From contig CM065301.1 in NCBI GenBank assembly GCA_032871835.1, forward strand, positions 10,176,413-10,240,412: a stretch of DNA of 64,000 bases. The letters run 5' to 3'. Shown here one piece after another: positions 47,899 through 61,669 of the stretch. This stretch comes from Dipteronia dyeriana (taxonomy: Eukaryota > Streptophyta > Magnoliopsida > Sapindales > Sapindaceae). Under the pieces are notes generated by a model. The model made no database searches. It saw nothing but the letters and a program-made list of their open reading frames with translations, and was not told the DNA's origin. A program made the translations under genes and the position numbers. Within the stretch, counting starts at the first letter, position 1; the number at the start of each line of letters is the position of its first letter.

Positions 47899-50800
47899 GT
47901 TTAAGTGAAACGATGTGTCATTCACCGAGTGAATTCGATCATATTCCATTGCGGTGCATCATATGCATTCAATTTTTTCTTCTAGCAATATTTAATGATC
48001 TTTGGATTGCATTAATGTAATTACATAAATGATATTGCAATTTATCAAGACATGTTGCTAATCTATGAAGAACCAACATATGTCACGGCCCATTCACATC
48101 CTTGCCAAACAAACTTTGCTCACAGGCCTTCACTAGATGTAAATTAATATAGTATTTATATTTCATTTTAAGATTATTTTTTTCAAATTTTATAAATGCA
48201 TAATCAAATTCAAAATACATATATATATATAAAAAAATTGTTCACGTTAAGGTAAAACTAAAATAGGTTTAGGTACAAAAAGAGGGTAAAATTATGACCA
48301 TATTTAAAAAAAAAATTGAAAAAAAAAACCACAAAATGTTTAATTAATTGGTCCTCCTGTTTTAGAGACCATTAATGCAGCTTGAGGAAAATAAGGTAAT
48401 TTGTTTAGTTTTTTTTTTTTTCAGGATTATTTGTTTAGTCTTGAAGTGAAAGAAGTGTCAATTCAGCTAATTTGATAACATATATAGTTGCAAGCGCAAT
48501 CCTAATTAAATCTCTCTCATCGAGCTATCTACATATATAGATTTTTAGGAGTTGGCTTGAGTCGTGAAATCAAAACTGATCATTTGGTGATGTATTTTCT
48601 ATAAAAAAAAATGATTTTATTTTTCCTTTTTCATCATCTATAAAATTAGTAAAACAAAATTAGGCATGAAATCTCTGAAAATTGGAAATGACACCAAACA
48701 AACAAATATTTTAGTGGAAGAGTGCAGTAAATGAAGCATGATACATTTAACACGATTCTAGCTAATAGGTTATTGACAAAGCCTGTGAGTATCAACATAT
48801 TCTCATCACCCTATCTCCTCATTATCACCCTATCTATCTCTTCTGATGAGGTTATGATTTCGAGATAATAAGATTATAAGTTGGAATTGTATGGAAGAAT
48901 TCTAATAGTAAATTATCGACAGAACTTTCCTTGCAGCTATTGTCCGTGAAGAAATAGTGCCAAGTGTGTGGTGTGGCATGGCAAGCAGGTCCACAACTAA
49001 TTATTTTATTATTATAATTTTTAAAAAACAGGTCCGCAATTCTCATTATAGAGATAATATATATAGTGACAGCAAACTGAAGATACAAGCATATAGCTCA
49101 TAGCTGTCTGACAACAATTATTGGCCCAACCCCATGTTTTATTCTACTTTCTATTTTTTTATTTTTGTTTTAAATGTCCAATATTTATTGTTTCTAAACA
49201 CCTATATTATATCCAACGATTTAATTTTCACAGCCTCTTTAACCAGTAATGTTAGAAAATCTAAAATTTAGTTATGATATAATAAGGGTTAATTCCACGT
49301 CATCTTATATTTTTGTTACGATAATGATAAGTTGACAACTCATTTACCATATCATTTAAATTGAAATTTGAATTAATTATTTGGATTGTATAGTATTACT
49401 CATCTTTAATAATAAAAGACTACCAAAGGTTTGTCTAAAAAAAGGGAAAAAAAAGATACAAAAGGAGCAGCACACTACAGTACTACACATAAATTTTGGA
49501 GGGGGACGTAATTCAAATAGCTAGAAAAAAGAGATTTAGAAATGAAAATAATTGGCTTTGCTTTGCTTTGTCTTTTTAATTATATAATGATTTTGATGGG
49601 AGATTTTACAATAATAGTAATAATATATAAGAGTAAATAATTACTTAATTAAATCATCGGAGATCAAGGGTTTCGGTATCTATTTAGATCACGAAGAGTT
49701 AAGAAAAAAACTTTTCAAATAATTTATTTTTTATATAATTATTTTCAAAAGAGGCTTGAGACTTCACTGGGCATGAATTGGCTCCGTTTGATCCGGCAGT
49801 AAAACCCTATACATTCACAGTACAAAATTATGAGTCTCTCTTCCTCCCCGTAATTCCGTAAAACATCCATTTATTGTAATATATTTTTTAAAAACATATA
49901 TAAAATTTATTAAAGTCAGTAGGAGACGAAAAGTGAGTGAGGGGTTGGACAGACAATGATTTTTTTGTTTGATTTTCAATATAATTTAAATTGACCAACA
50001 ACCAAAAAGGAAGAATATGTAAGTTCACCAACTTTTCTAGTGTCATAACTTGGCGAGTATAATAGTAAGAAAACTGGTTACTGGACACATGCAATATGCC
50101 AGAATTTGGATTAATAATCATACATTTTATTCCTTTTTAGTATTCTTTTGGAATAGGTACACTATAGTCTCTTAATTGATACATGAGCGTTTCTTTTTTT
50201 ATCTAAAGTCTTAATAGGTATCTTATCAGACTTTTTATTTGTTTTCTTTAGATTTGAAGTCTGAAATAGTATCAAAAACATCTGAAATCCAATAAATTGA
50301 AAATCCTAGGGTCGTTTGTTTTTTTTGTCTGAAAACTGAACAGTCCTGGATAAATCTGAACCCGAATGATATGTTTATTTTTTTTTCCCTCACATCTGAA
50401 TGTATTGTCAATACATTTGTTTTTTTAAAGTAAAATTGTATGAATATAAGTAATTTTACATTTATACATATGTTAAACAATTATACATATAATATGGAAT
50501 AAAAACAATCTAAAAATAATAATTATATATGAACACATATGAACATAATCTTCATATTTGATTACAAACAAAATTCATTTTTTTTAAGAAAAGAAAAGTT
50601 TATTTTTTCAAAAAATAAAAAGGACATCAGGAAAACTTGTACAAAATACTATGATATATATATATATATATATCATAATATCATAATAAAGTATCGACAT
50701 TAAACACCAATATGCACCGTGATTAAAATTCTTTTTATTTTTAAAGTTATTTAAAATAAATAATATATTAAAATAAAGATTTATATACCATATATAATTT

Positions 50801-52469
50801 TGATGAAATTTAAAATATGTTATATATTGAGGATAATATCGGAAGAAAAGATTTTAGATTGCATTTAATACAATTAAGTCATTAATGATTAAGTCATTAA
50901 TAATTAAGTTAAAAGTTATGATTTTTTACTTTTTATTTTTTGTTGTTTTTTAGGATTTTTAGGTTGTTTGACCGTTTAAAAAAACAATAAGTTTTAAGTG
51001 GAAAAAACAAACGATCCCCTAGTTCAAAGTTGAAGTCTGAAAATCCTAATTAATTTTAACTCATTTTTTACAAAAATACCCTTAAAATCTTCAACAGATT
51101 ACAAAATCATTTAGCAAAACAAACATTTATGAGAGTTCAAAATCAAAGTATACATTTTTTTTTGAATAGACCGGAGACAACAAACGGGAAAGAAACACAA
51201 GGAAAATAACAGAGTTCAAGTCAAGTTAAGTCAAACCCAACCAAAAAACACTCTAAAATAAACATAAAATAACCAAAAAAACTACCAGTTCCTCTGCTCT
51301 TTCTTGGAAAACCGGACTCCACAACAACACCCAGAAGATTGACTTTACGATTCACATACTCCACTTTGAAGTTGAAGGAGGTCTTCTGTTGAATCTGGAG
51401 TTCAACAATAAGTTCGTCTCCAGTTTTTTTTTTTTTTAAAACACTTTAATTTATATATATATTAAGTTGACTCTTTGGCCTTTGCTCCATATATTTTATT
51501 TTAATATTATTTTGAATAATAATTTCATTAACTTTATTTTAAATATAAATAATCAAATTAATTATTTCAAAAAATATATATCAAATTCAGGGTATAAATG
51601 TCTTTTTATTATTTCAGATAATAATATCTAGACCTCAACAATAAAAAACAATCATATTTTTCAAATTTAGATTTAGACACTCTTAAACCCTTAATAAAGT
51701 TGAGATCTGTTCATATTTCAGACTAAAAAACAAAATACCATAGTTTGATTTCGTACAAAATATAATAATTAATGGTTTTCTCATAATTATTAAAGTCTAC
51801 ACGACACTAATTATGGAAAAAAATTGCTGGCTTTGTAATCGGTGGGGTCTTCATTCACCATGTGATTAGTAAGTACATTATAGTGTTATGATTTTGTTTT
51901 ATTTAATAATTTATAGGGTTATAATTAATTGAACGTTACAAATTAAGCGATGCTTTTTCACACAATTATTCAAAGTTTGCAGACTTGAATCTTTTTTGTT
52001 GGTTTACACTGTCTGGTATTCGGATGAAGTGGATCCACCATACGGTACAATCGATCCTATCTACATCCGGATTAATCCAAACTCGTACCGGATTGATTCA
52101 CTAAAAAGTAAAGTGCTACCAATATATATAAATCCGTTCACAAGGGAGATTGAATATACGATATTGTTTAAGAAATAAAAGTACCGAACGTTTGAACCAC
52201 TCACACCTACACCTACACATAATTGGTAGACTTGAATCTTTTAATAATCGGTAGACTTGAATCTTTTAAAATCAAAAGGACACTTTATTAACTTTTATTC
52301 TTACTAAAAGTTGATATATGATTAGACTGGTCGATCAACATAGCATATGCAATAATAATTAATTACACAAGTGGTGGTCATCAATCATCATTATATTGAA
52401 GATTGAAACGTGAAAACTATTTTCAAAATAATTTATAATTAAATTATATTTTTTCTTACGGAATGATGT
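47899..52469. other. 4.6 kb of AT-rich DNA without a supported gene
   Basis: Open frames here are short and lack domain signatures. At 49330-49385 a fragment of the dispersed repeat also seen at 44000 and 47110 appears (TTGACAACTCATTTACCATA). The stretch 50225-51060 carries scattered TCTGAA/TTCAGA motifs and may be an unclassified repeat; ends could not be drawn. No RNA gene was recognised. Confidence 0.5.
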
Positions 52470-52576
52470 TATCAGACAGTAAATCTATTATACAGATATA
52501 ATGATGAGATTACGGGTTTAAATTATTCTCGCCCTATAAAAAAAAATCCGGAATTAATATAATACTTCAAAAAATA
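52470..52576 (+). mobile_element. Degenerate SINE
   Basis: A B-box-like GAGATTACGGGTTTAAATTA follows an A-box-like TATTATACAGATATAATG, and the 3' end ATATAATACTTCAAAAAA resembles the tails of the SINEs at 23405 and 53345. Confidence 0.45.
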
Positions 52577-52658
52577 TATTATATTTTTTCTATATTAAGA
52601 TGGACTCGTCTAGAGATTAAGGTTGACTAGCTAGGTGTAATTTATTTTTTCATTATAG

Positions 52659-53292
52659 GGAAATTGCATAAACCTCTCCATGTTTAGGCCTAATTGCAAT
52701 TGGATGAACCTTTTACTTGCAATTGTATAATCTACCCTGTTGTTAATAGTCCTTCGTTAAAAGTTAACGGCTCATAGCAAATCATAATTTTCTCTTCTCA
52801 AATAAGACAATTACATTATTATTATTAATTTAAATAGTAATAAAATAAAACCTAAAAAAATAGATGGAGGAGATCCAATCTCATTCATCATTAGAAAAAA
52901 AAAAAACCGTAGATGGTGGAGCATGTCGCTCCTTCACTTGTAGCGTATCGCTCTTAGCTCCTTGTGGATGAGCAATCTACTACTTCATGATGAGTATATC
53001 CTCCATCACCAATTGAGTCCATCCACAATAAAAATATCTCATTTATATATAAAATTTCACTCAACAGATTCATCAAACTACAATATCTCATTTATACATA
53101 TATTTTTATATATAAAATATTCAATAATAAGTAAAAACATCTCATTTAAGTTATTTTAGTCATTTTGTATCAAAATGCTGGTCAACGGTTATGTTTGACG
53201 GTGATGACAATAGAGGTTTGTATAATTTTCCGCAACAGTTCATCCAACTATAATTAAAACGAACTTTGGGAGACTTTGTGTAATTTTACCCT
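52659..53292. mobile_element. Long-TIR MULE-type MITE with GGAG-rich module
   Basis: AGGGAAATTGCATAAACC at the left pairs with TTTGTGTAATTTTACCCT at the right. AACGGTTATGTTTGACGG on the right corresponds to AAGTTAACGG on the left. The interior includes GATGGAGGAGATCC and CGCTCCTTCACTTG blocks. Confidence 0.6.
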
Positions 53293-53344
53293 TCTTAATT
53301 ATAGGATAAAGTTTTATGAAACCAAAATAAAAACAATTAAAAAA

Positions 53345-53466
53345 AACTTGATTATTTATAGTTGGTCTGGTGGCAAACCTCTTACACTTGTACCATGAGA
53401 TTACGGGTTCGAATCCCCCCTTAAAACAAACCATAAAATTATGTAATAGTGTAATACTTAAAAAAA
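53345..53466 (+). mobile_element. tRNA-derived SINE
   Basis: It has A-box-like TAGTTGGTCTGGTGGCAAAC and a well-kept B-box (GGGTTCGAATCCCC, 53405-53418). The tail GTAATAGTGTAATACTTAAAA is shared with the copy at 23405. Confidence 0.8.
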
Positions 53467-53950
53467 CGTTTTTTTAAAACAAAAAATAATTTAAAAGATA
53501 TTTAACAAAATAATATGGATGTTAGATCCAGAACATCACAAAGTCAGATCCCGGATGAAGATCTCTCTCTCTCTCTAAATATATATATGGTAACTTTCAA
53601 ATACGGGATCCCATACGTATTTTTCGTACAATTTCACTAGTTCTTTATATATATATATATAACTTTCGAATGTGGGATCTCGTACATATTTTTCGTACTA
53701 ATTTACTAATTCTCTTCAAGTGTAGTTTTAAAAAAAAAAAAAACCAGTGAAACTCCACGAAATTCAAGTGTAAGGGTTCCTGCACATGAAGTTAATTTTA
53801 TAAATATATATATTAATTTAAATTCATTTGAGACGATCTAGTGTCTTGTTTCTATTTCAATTTTCCTGTTGAGGCGTAGGACTAATGATGTATATTTAGC
53901 AACCAACTTCAAAGCTTTACTTTTATTTTGTTCCTTTATTTTTAAAAATA

Positions 53951-54588
53951 AAGGGAAATTGCACAAACATCCTTTAGGTTTACTAAAATGGCATGAATAT
54001 GGTAGTTTTGACCATCTACACACAAAATTTCCTCGATATTTATAAATTGTTGTATAAACATCCCATACCGTTAGATCGATCCATTAGTAAATTGTCAAAA
54101 GTGTAAAAAATCTAAATTACCTTTTATTTTTATTTTAAATAAACTATTTTTAAAAAAAAAAGTTTTTTTTTAGAAAACATGAATGAATTTTAAATCTAAA
54201 ACCTGGAAAAAAATCATCTTTACAAATAAAAAAATTGTTTTTAAAATAATTTTTAAATTTATTTAAAATCATGGGGATTGCACAAACCTTTTAAAAAAAA
54301 TTAAAGATGAATTTTTTTTATACATTTCAAATTTAAGATACATTCATGTTTTCTAAAAGATTTTTTTTAATATTTTTTATATTATTATAAAAAAATAGTT
54401 TATTTAAAATAAAAAATATTGGGTGTTTTAGACTTTTTACATGTTTGACCATTCACTAACGGATCCATCTAACGGTAGGGGGTGTTTGTACAATATTTTT
54501 AAAATGTTAAGGAAATTTGTACGTATATGGCCAAAATTGATATATTCGTACAATTTTATCAAATATTGGGGATGTTATTGCAATTATC
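53951..54588. mobile_element. Long-TIR foldback element (MULE-type MITE)
   Basis: The left end GGGAAATTGCACAAACATCC pairs with the right GGGGATGTTATTGCAATT. Deeper blocks CCATACCGTTAGATCGATCC and GGATCCATCTAACGGTAGGG also pair. There is no coding. It is related to 52659-53292. Confidence 0.75.
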
Positions 54589-54605
54589 CTAAAAAAAGGG
54601 TATTT

Positions 54606-55106
54606 GGAATCTAGATAGGCCCCGTCCTACAACTGTTTTTCAGTCCGTTTTCGTTTTTATTTTTTAAAAACGATTTCGAAAACTGTTTTTCATTTTATTT
54701 TCGAAAAAAAAAAACAAAACCAGTTTTAAAAGTGAATGATTTAAAAAACACAAAATACTTGTTTTTTGTTTTTCGTTTTTCGTTTTCATTTTCACTTTTT
54801 TATATAAAAAGAATCATTTTTTTAACTATTAATTGTACTGTTATGCGTTTGATATGGCTAGGATAAGACGGGAAAATATTTTCAAATGACTAAAGTGTCC
54901 CTCTTTTATATATATAATATATATTTATATATAATATATATAATATTATAATATATATATATATAATGTTATTATATAATATATTATATAATATTATATA
55001 TATATAATATCAAATATTATATATTTAGGTAGGATATAATGTAATATATTATGTATGATTATATATAAAAATATAATATAAATATAATATATACAGTTAT
55101 ATTGTT

Positions 55107-55145
<39 letters not shown>

Positions 55146-55531
55146 AATCATTTATTTATAATTTAATAGTTTAGTTTTGATTAATTTACTTGTTGATATG
55201 TTTTTTTGAATTAATTTTTGATGTATTACTTTTATTTAATTTAAAAGTTACAATACAAAAATTATATTGGTTAATTATGTAATCAATTTATTTATATTTG
55301 TAATACTATTAAACAAAATGTCAAAATTGATATTTCAATTTTTGATAGTTGTCGGTTAACCTACCAGACGAGTTTTTTCCGTTTTCATTTTTAAAATATA
55401 GCTTTCAAAATATTCTTCCAGTCGCGTTTTCAGAATTCGAAACTGAAACCAAAAACACTGTTTTCATTTTCATTTTTATTTTAAAAAAACAACAGCTGAA
55501 AAATATTTACAGGACGAATTCTATCTTTTTA
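54606..55531. mobile_element. MITE-like element with TTTTCAG/CTGAAAA termini and AT-rich core
   Basis: The left part reads CGTCCTACAACTGTTTTTCAG and the right AACAGCTGAAAAATATT then TACAGGACG, inverted copies with mismatches. The TTTTCGTTTTC/GAAAACG tracts just inside also pair. The core (54900-55160) is nearly pure A/T with (TA)n. Confidence 0.55.
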
Positions 55532-56125
55532 TTGTATCGAGACATTCTATAGTAGTAGATAAATAATAAAAAAACAAAAATTCAAAACTTTTTTAATGGG
55601 GCAAGACTATTTGGGTCGTGTTAGACCGGCGAAGTTCCTTTTGTCGGAGTCCAAGTGGTCCATGGGCCATGGTGTTCCATATGCCGGCCACGATCCGATT
55701 TATAATTTTAAAAATAATTTTTTTACATAAAATGTGAAATGAATATTCTATCCTTATAATTATAAATTATTTAATTTAAAGGTAAAAAGATATTTTTCTC
55801 ATATAAATTGAAATGTTAGTTTAAAAATATTAATAATAAACATAAACATAATTGTATTTGTATCTTATCGTGTTAACCTAACTCAATTCAATATCATGAT
55901 GTGTTTTATGAAAATCGTATTGAGTCATGCCGTACTTATACCCCATTTACATCTTAGGGCAAGAGTATTAAACCATTTATCCTTTTGAAAAAGTAACAAA
56001 GAGTACAAATTCTTCCCCCTTTTGAGGATCTTATAGATGGGAAACGCAAAATGCGTAAGCTTCACATTTGTTCCCGAAATTAAATATCAACAGTTGTTTT
56101 ATATGACTTTGCTACGAAGGTATAA
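55532..56125. other. AT-rich intergenic sequence
   Basis: No gene. A short GC-richer patch at 55615-55690 is unidentified. Confidence 0.45.
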
Positions 56126-56624
56126 GAGTATCTCCAATGTAAAATGGTTTGTGTATGAATTATTGTTGATATGGCAACAATATCACTTGATAGACGATCG
56201 ATTAAAATTTTTGTCTTTAATGCTTCCGTTTAAAACACATTTTGTTTTAATACCATGTCCAATTTTATTTCATATTTTATTTTTTATTTTATTTCCTTAC
56301 CAAAAATAGATGAAAAAATAATGTCAAATTTAAATGTTTGCTGAGCAGTTTTTCTATTTTCTTTTTTATTTTATTTCCTTACCAAAAATAAATGAAAAAT
56401 TAATGTCAATTTTAAATGTTTGCTGAGTCAGCCTAAAAAGGGGTTATGCAACAAATCGTCTGAAAGTGGATGGTCGTGTTGACAATATCTAAAAACATTG
56501 TTGTCACGTCAGCTTGAGGTTGAATATGGACGGTTCCATTAGAGAAAGATTTTTTAAAAGAATGTCTATTGATCTTACGTGTCATTTCTTTTTTTCGCAA
56601 GTCACGCCTGCATTAGAGATGCTC
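56126..56624. mobile_element. PIF/Harbinger-like MITE with TAA duplication
   Basis: GAGTATCTCCAATG at the left pairs with CATTAGAGATGCTC at the right. TAA flanks both ends (56123-56125 and 56625-56627). It includes an internal tandem duplication. Confidence 0.75.
56274..56430. repeat. ~78-bp tandem duplication inside the MITE
   Basis: Two copies share TTTTATTTTATTTCCTTACC, AAAAATA(G/A)ATGAAAAA, TAATGTCAA and TTTAAATGTTTGCTGAG. The neighbouring copy of this MITE at 56970 has only one unit. Confidence 0.8.
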
Positions 56625-56969
56625 TAATAAGTGAGTCTATTTATTAGGGATTCCCTAAAATACGTAAAATAATATAATGTATTTACGGATAATGAAAGTG
56701 AAAAAACAAAAATATTACCATTTGAGGTTAGGATGAGGATTAATTTAGTAGAGAATCTCAATTCATTTATTAATGGCAGATAATTTTTTTTAATTAGTAT
56801 AAAATATTTTTAAAAGTAAGAATAAAATATTTATTTTATATGGACCCAGAACAATATTAGAAATACATACAAAGTGAGCATTTCTTATGTAAAAGGGTGA
56901 CTCGGTCGTTAACATGACAATAATATCAACAGACTTGATTTATATGTGGTATAAAGATAATAATTAATT

Positions 56970-57210
56970 CAAAATACGGTCTCCAATGTTTAAAACACAT
57001 TAATTTTTAATGTCTTGTCCATTTTTTTTATTGTATTTATCTATAAAAAATAAATGGAAAATTAATATCAATTTTAAATACTCATTGAATCAACTGAAAA
57101 AATAGTTATACAATAGACCGTCTAAAAGTAAACGTTGATATTAACAATATCAAATAATTTCTTTTTGATATATTTTTTAATAGACCGTAACCCTTACATC
57201 AAAGATGCTC
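56970..57210. mobile_element. Second, diverged copy of the same MITE
   Basis: It carries ACGGTCTCCAATG at the left, TGTCCATTTTTTTTATTGTA, AATGGAAAATTAATATCAAT and AGATGCTC-TAA at the right, in the order of the 56126-56624 element. Confidence 0.6.
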
Positions 57211-57805
57211 TAAGAATATCATAATCATATCATAAATTATATCTCAATGAATCATATAATCACTTGTTATATGATAATGTATCAAATATTATATCACTGT
57301 CATTTCAAAAAAAAAAAAAAAAATCAGATGTGTAAATGTCTCTTTCGGATTCGAATCGGGGCACTGCATGTGGTAAAAAATAAGAAAAGAAAGAGAAGTT
57401 TGGTCTGTTATCTTCTGTCTTTGCCTTCTCTGCAAAACAAATCTTTCTTCACGCAATCCCTTCAAGGCTTCAACCAACTTACAGTTTTATTTATTTCTTT
57501 CATATTTGTTATTATTATTATTATTTATTTATTAATATCTTACACTGTATGTAGACTTATGGAGATTATATCTTATCAAAAGAAGCCCATCATTCTGTCA
57601 AAAAATCAAACAAGGAAGCCAATCATGTATTATTTTTTTATTGAGAATTTTTTTCATGAATATATATGACCTTTTACCTTAAAAATATATTTTTTGACAG
57701 GCATTTTACCTTAAATTAAATTAGGGGCGGAAGTTTCCACTTTTTGGTTATTTTCTGTTACAGACAGAAACAAAGAAAGCTTTTCAATCAACCTCTGACT
57801 TTTTT

Positions 57806-57828
57806 ATTATATATATATATATAAATAA
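57806..57828 (+). promoter_or_regulatory. TATA region of the SCPL gene
   Basis: TTATTATATATATATATAAA lies about 65-85 bases before the ATG, with a CT-rich leader after it. Confidence 0.45.
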
Positions 57829-57889
57829 TATCATTTTGCTCCTTCTCTATGTCAATTTGGTTTTGTTTCCTTTTTTTTTCACTTATTGA

Positions 57890-60800
57890 ATGGAGAAGTT
57901 TTATGTCTGTGTTGTGCCTCTGGTAGCCTTTTCTCTTCTCTTTCATGGAGGCATAGCCAGAGCTGTGAGAAGTTCTCACTCTCACTCATCAACTCAAGAT
58001 GATGCTTCAGAAGAGTGGGGATATGTTGAAGTCAGACCCAGTAAGCTAAAAATATTTTTCAATTATTATGTCATTTTCTATACATGTTCAAATTTCTTTG
58101 ACAGAGAAATTAATCTGTAAGAGTTGTTGTTTTTTGGATTGTGTTTAAAAATAAAAAAAAACAGAAGCACATATGTTTTGGTGGCTTTATAGAAGTCCAT
58201 ATAGAGTTGAAAATTCAACCAAGCCATGGCCAATTATTCTTTGGTTGCAAGGTGGACCTGTGAGTATCTCATATCCGTTTATCATCAAATTGTAATAATA
58301 TTGTGTTTAGCAGATCATGTTTGATATCATTTAATATTTTACATAATAAATATCACTTCATATTTTCATTTTCATGGAATATGTATATATTATATATAGG
58401 GTGCTTCAGGAGTTGGGATTGGGAATTTTGAAGAGGTTGGACCATTGGATATTAATTTAAAGCCTAGGAATTCGACATGGTTGCGAAAAGCTGATCTGTT
58501 GTTTGTAGTAAGTTTGCCATGTTTGAATTGAAACTCTGCTCAATTTTTTGTGTAAATGAAGATTGAAGTCTGTTGTTAATTGTTGGCATCAATATATACT
58601 CAAATGAATTAGTACTTTTGGTGGTGATATAGGACAATCCAGTCGGTACCGGATACAGCTACGTAGAGGATAAAAAATTGTTTGTGGAAAGTGATGTTGA
58701 AGCAGCCACTGATTTAACAACATTGTTGGAAGAGATATTCAACAAAAATCAGAAACTTCAGAAGAGTCCTCTGTACATTGTGGCAGAGTCTTATGGTGGA
58801 AAATTCGCAGCCACTCTCGGATTATCTGCTCTTAATGCAATTGAATCTGGAAAATTGAAGCTCAAACTTGGAGGTAATATTTATCTATCCATCATCTATA
58901 ACATTAGCTGACCTGACCAGTTCTGTTTTTGTATATATATATATATATATTTATATAAATAGGTGTTGCATTAGGAGATAGTTGGATCTCTCCAGAGGAT
59001 TTTGTGGTAAGTGGTATTTAGTCTCCTGTGTAAATTGAATAAAATGTAATGAATTCAACATATTATCTGAGATTTTTTTGGATGAAATTATATATATGCA
59101 GTTGTCATGGGGTCCTCTTCTTAAAGATGTTTCGCGGCTTGATAAAAATGGCATGGAGAGCACAAACAGGTCTGAAAAATATGATGATTATGCAATTCAA
59201 GATTTACAGTTTCATCTGAAAAATTCCATGTTTTTGTGTTCTTTTTTTTGTTTGAAACAGTCTAGCTCTAAAGATTAAGCAGCAAATTAAAGATGATAAA
59301 TATGTCGAAGCCACGTCTTCGTGGAGTGAACTTGAGGGGTTCATTAGCAACATCAGCAATTCTGTGGTATTGTTTTCTTTACCTTTTAATCAATTGAAGT
59401 TGATGAAGTGTTAATTAATTTTGCAGAATTGAATTGTATATATGCAGGATTTCTATAATTTTCTACTGGATTCGGGTATGGACCCGGTATCTGCAACAGC
59501 TACAAAAATATCAGAAGTTATTTCTATGAAAAGATACTCGAGATATCTTAGTGGATTGAAATCTTCTTCTTATACTCCTGGTGGTGATGGTGATCTTGAT
59601 AGCTTGTTGAATGGTGCAATTAAAAAGAAGCTTAAGATCATCCCGGAAAATGTGACGTATGTCTTTTTCTACTCCGATTTTTATCAAAATCACTGAATGA
59701 ATGATATTTGTATGATCATCGGTGATTTTTAAGTGTGATTGAACTGTATATAATTGTTGTGTATACAGATGGGGAGGCCAGGCGGACCAAGTTTTTTGGT
59801 TCCTCGGGGGCGATTTTATGAGACCAAGGATTAATGAGGTGAATTTCAACTTGATCTTAAACTTGTATAGAGAGTAACAGATCAAAATGTTGTGTAGATT
59901 TGGACATCATGTTCAACTTCTTTGTTTTGTTTTGAAGTTAAATTTATACAGGAAAATGACATAGAATTGCCTGCTAAGCTAAGTTGTGTCATAAAATATG
60001 AACTGATAACATGTGTGTAAATTTGTTCTCCTTTGATTTCTTAAGCCGCCAATAAAGGCATTGAAAGTTCAACAATTAAATATTTGTTTCTTTGATATTT
60101 TTCTTCTGCTTCTTCTTCTTATTATTAATAAATCTAACAGGTTGATGAGCTGCTTGCAAAAGGAGTGAATGTGACAATATACAATGGCCAAGTAAGATTA
60201 CTCTCTAGTCATTTTCAATAAGCTCTCACAACCAATCCTTTCTGGATATACCTTTACAGGATGGGCTGGTTTCGATCTGGATCACCCACTTGTTGATACA
60301 TTTAATTTATTTAACTATTACAATAAATTCGGGGATCGGGGGAGGATGACATGACTCGAACTCAGAATCCCTAATGTGGGTGTAAGAGACAATACCACCG
60401 GGATAACCCCATCTCGTCACCCACTTATAGAGACTTAAAACACAATTTTCTACTCGAAACACATCAAGTTCTATTAGTTGCAATCTCTATTATTTGTCTG
60501 GTTTAACAAATAGTTATGGTTGGATTGTCAAATGTAGCTTGATGTAATTTGTTCAACAAAGGGAACTGAAGCATGGGTTGAAAAGCTAAAGTAAGAGATC
60601 ACTTATCATTAGCTCTCTTTTGATGGATATTATTAGGGTAAATTCATGAAAATTGATCATAAAAATTGTGATTTTGATAAATATTTTTGGATTGTAGGTG
60701 GGAAGGGCTCCAGAGGTTTCAGAGCAGTCTGAGAAGTCCTCTGTATTGTGGGGGAGACAAACTTACAAGAGGGTTCAGCAAGTCATACAAAAATCTTCAC

Positions 60801-61669
60801 TTTTATTGGATTCTTGGAGCAGGCCATTTTGTAAGTCAAAATAAACTTCTTCTTTAAGTGAGTGTGAAACTCATAAAAACAAATAACAATAAAATATTGA
60901 TCAATCTCATCATACATTAATAATTAATAGCTCTGTCATGTCCTCATCCCAATTCCCAATTCCCAAGTCCCAAGTCCCAACCAATATCATCATCATTAAC
61001 ATCATCATGACACATAATTATAAAACTTCACTCTCCTTTCTTGTCAAAATCATATATTCATATCATATGTTTGTACAAGTTATTACTGGTCTAGAAAATG
61101 ACATCTCACTCCCATTACTGTACAAAATTTGTAGTCTTTTTTTTTGGAGGGTCAAAGTAGAACAAAAATAAATTTATAAAAAGATGGAACATATAAATAT
61201 AAACACTATTCAAATGGATAGTTTGACTGTTTGATGGTATATGGAAATTCTGTAATCTACCCAATGATTGAATTTAGAAGCTAATCATTATTTATTAGTA
61301 TTATTATTTTTTTCGCTAATCATGAAGCTGTGTGTATCCTTAAATTACAAGTGTTAACAGTGGAGTGGGATGAAAGTACTAATCGGTTGTGATGAAGTAA
61401 ACTGATTGATATTTCTGACACTTAAAATCTAAGGCCTATGAATCTATGATTCCGTGAACTTGGTGAATTGGTGATTCAGATTTTGTCAACTAACTTATTG
61501 ATTTCTTTTTATCTGTTGTCTTGTTTTGTGTAATTAAAAAAACAATATAATAAACTTGATTTTTTACTTATTATTTTTTTGGTTGGGTGTGCAGGTACCA
61601 GTGGATCAGCCCTGCATTGCATTAAACATGGTCGGTGCAATCACGGACTCACCAGCTTCTTCGGCTTAG
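57890..61669 (+). CDS. SCPL51: Serine carboxypeptidase-like protein (S10), SCPL51-like, 467 aa
   Basis: Thirteen exons: 57890-58040, 58165-58259, 58400-58507, 58633-58873, 58963-59006, 59102-59169, 59261-59366, 59448-59656, 59769-59838, 60141-60191, 60538-60590, 60698-60830, 61595-61669. All have GT-AG borders and close into one frame. Residues 1-26 are a signal peptide (VVPLVAFSLLF). The oxyanion segment GGPGASG starts near 80 and DNPVGTGYSY near 119. The catalytic triad is S171 (AESYGG), D383 (QLDVICSTKG) and H442 (GAGHFVPVDQP). N-glycosylation sites (NST, NVT) fit a secreted or vacuolar enzyme. S10 enzymes remove C-terminal residues; some plant SCPLs act as acyltransferases. AESYGG, not GESYGG, and the sequence overall point to the SCPL51/retinoid-inducible carboxypeptidase group. 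Substrate unknown. Confidence 0.93.
60330..60415 (-). mobile_element. SINE-like insertion in SCPL intron 10
   Basis: Read on the minus strand: TGGGGTTATCCCGGTGGTAT (A-box side) then a B-box in GAGTTCGAGTCATG. It lies wholly in the intron between exons 10 and 11. Confidence 0.6.

Noticed and set aside
53345..53430. Possible tRNA gene (GGGTTCGAATCCC)
   Set aside because: The B-box is good but the acceptor and anticodon arms do not pair and a SINE tail follows, so it is called a SINE.
57247..57669. 140-codon plus-strand frame upstream of the SCPL gene
   Set aside because: It is low-complexity, isoleucine/lysine-rich sequence with no domain; the next gene has its own TATA and ATG.
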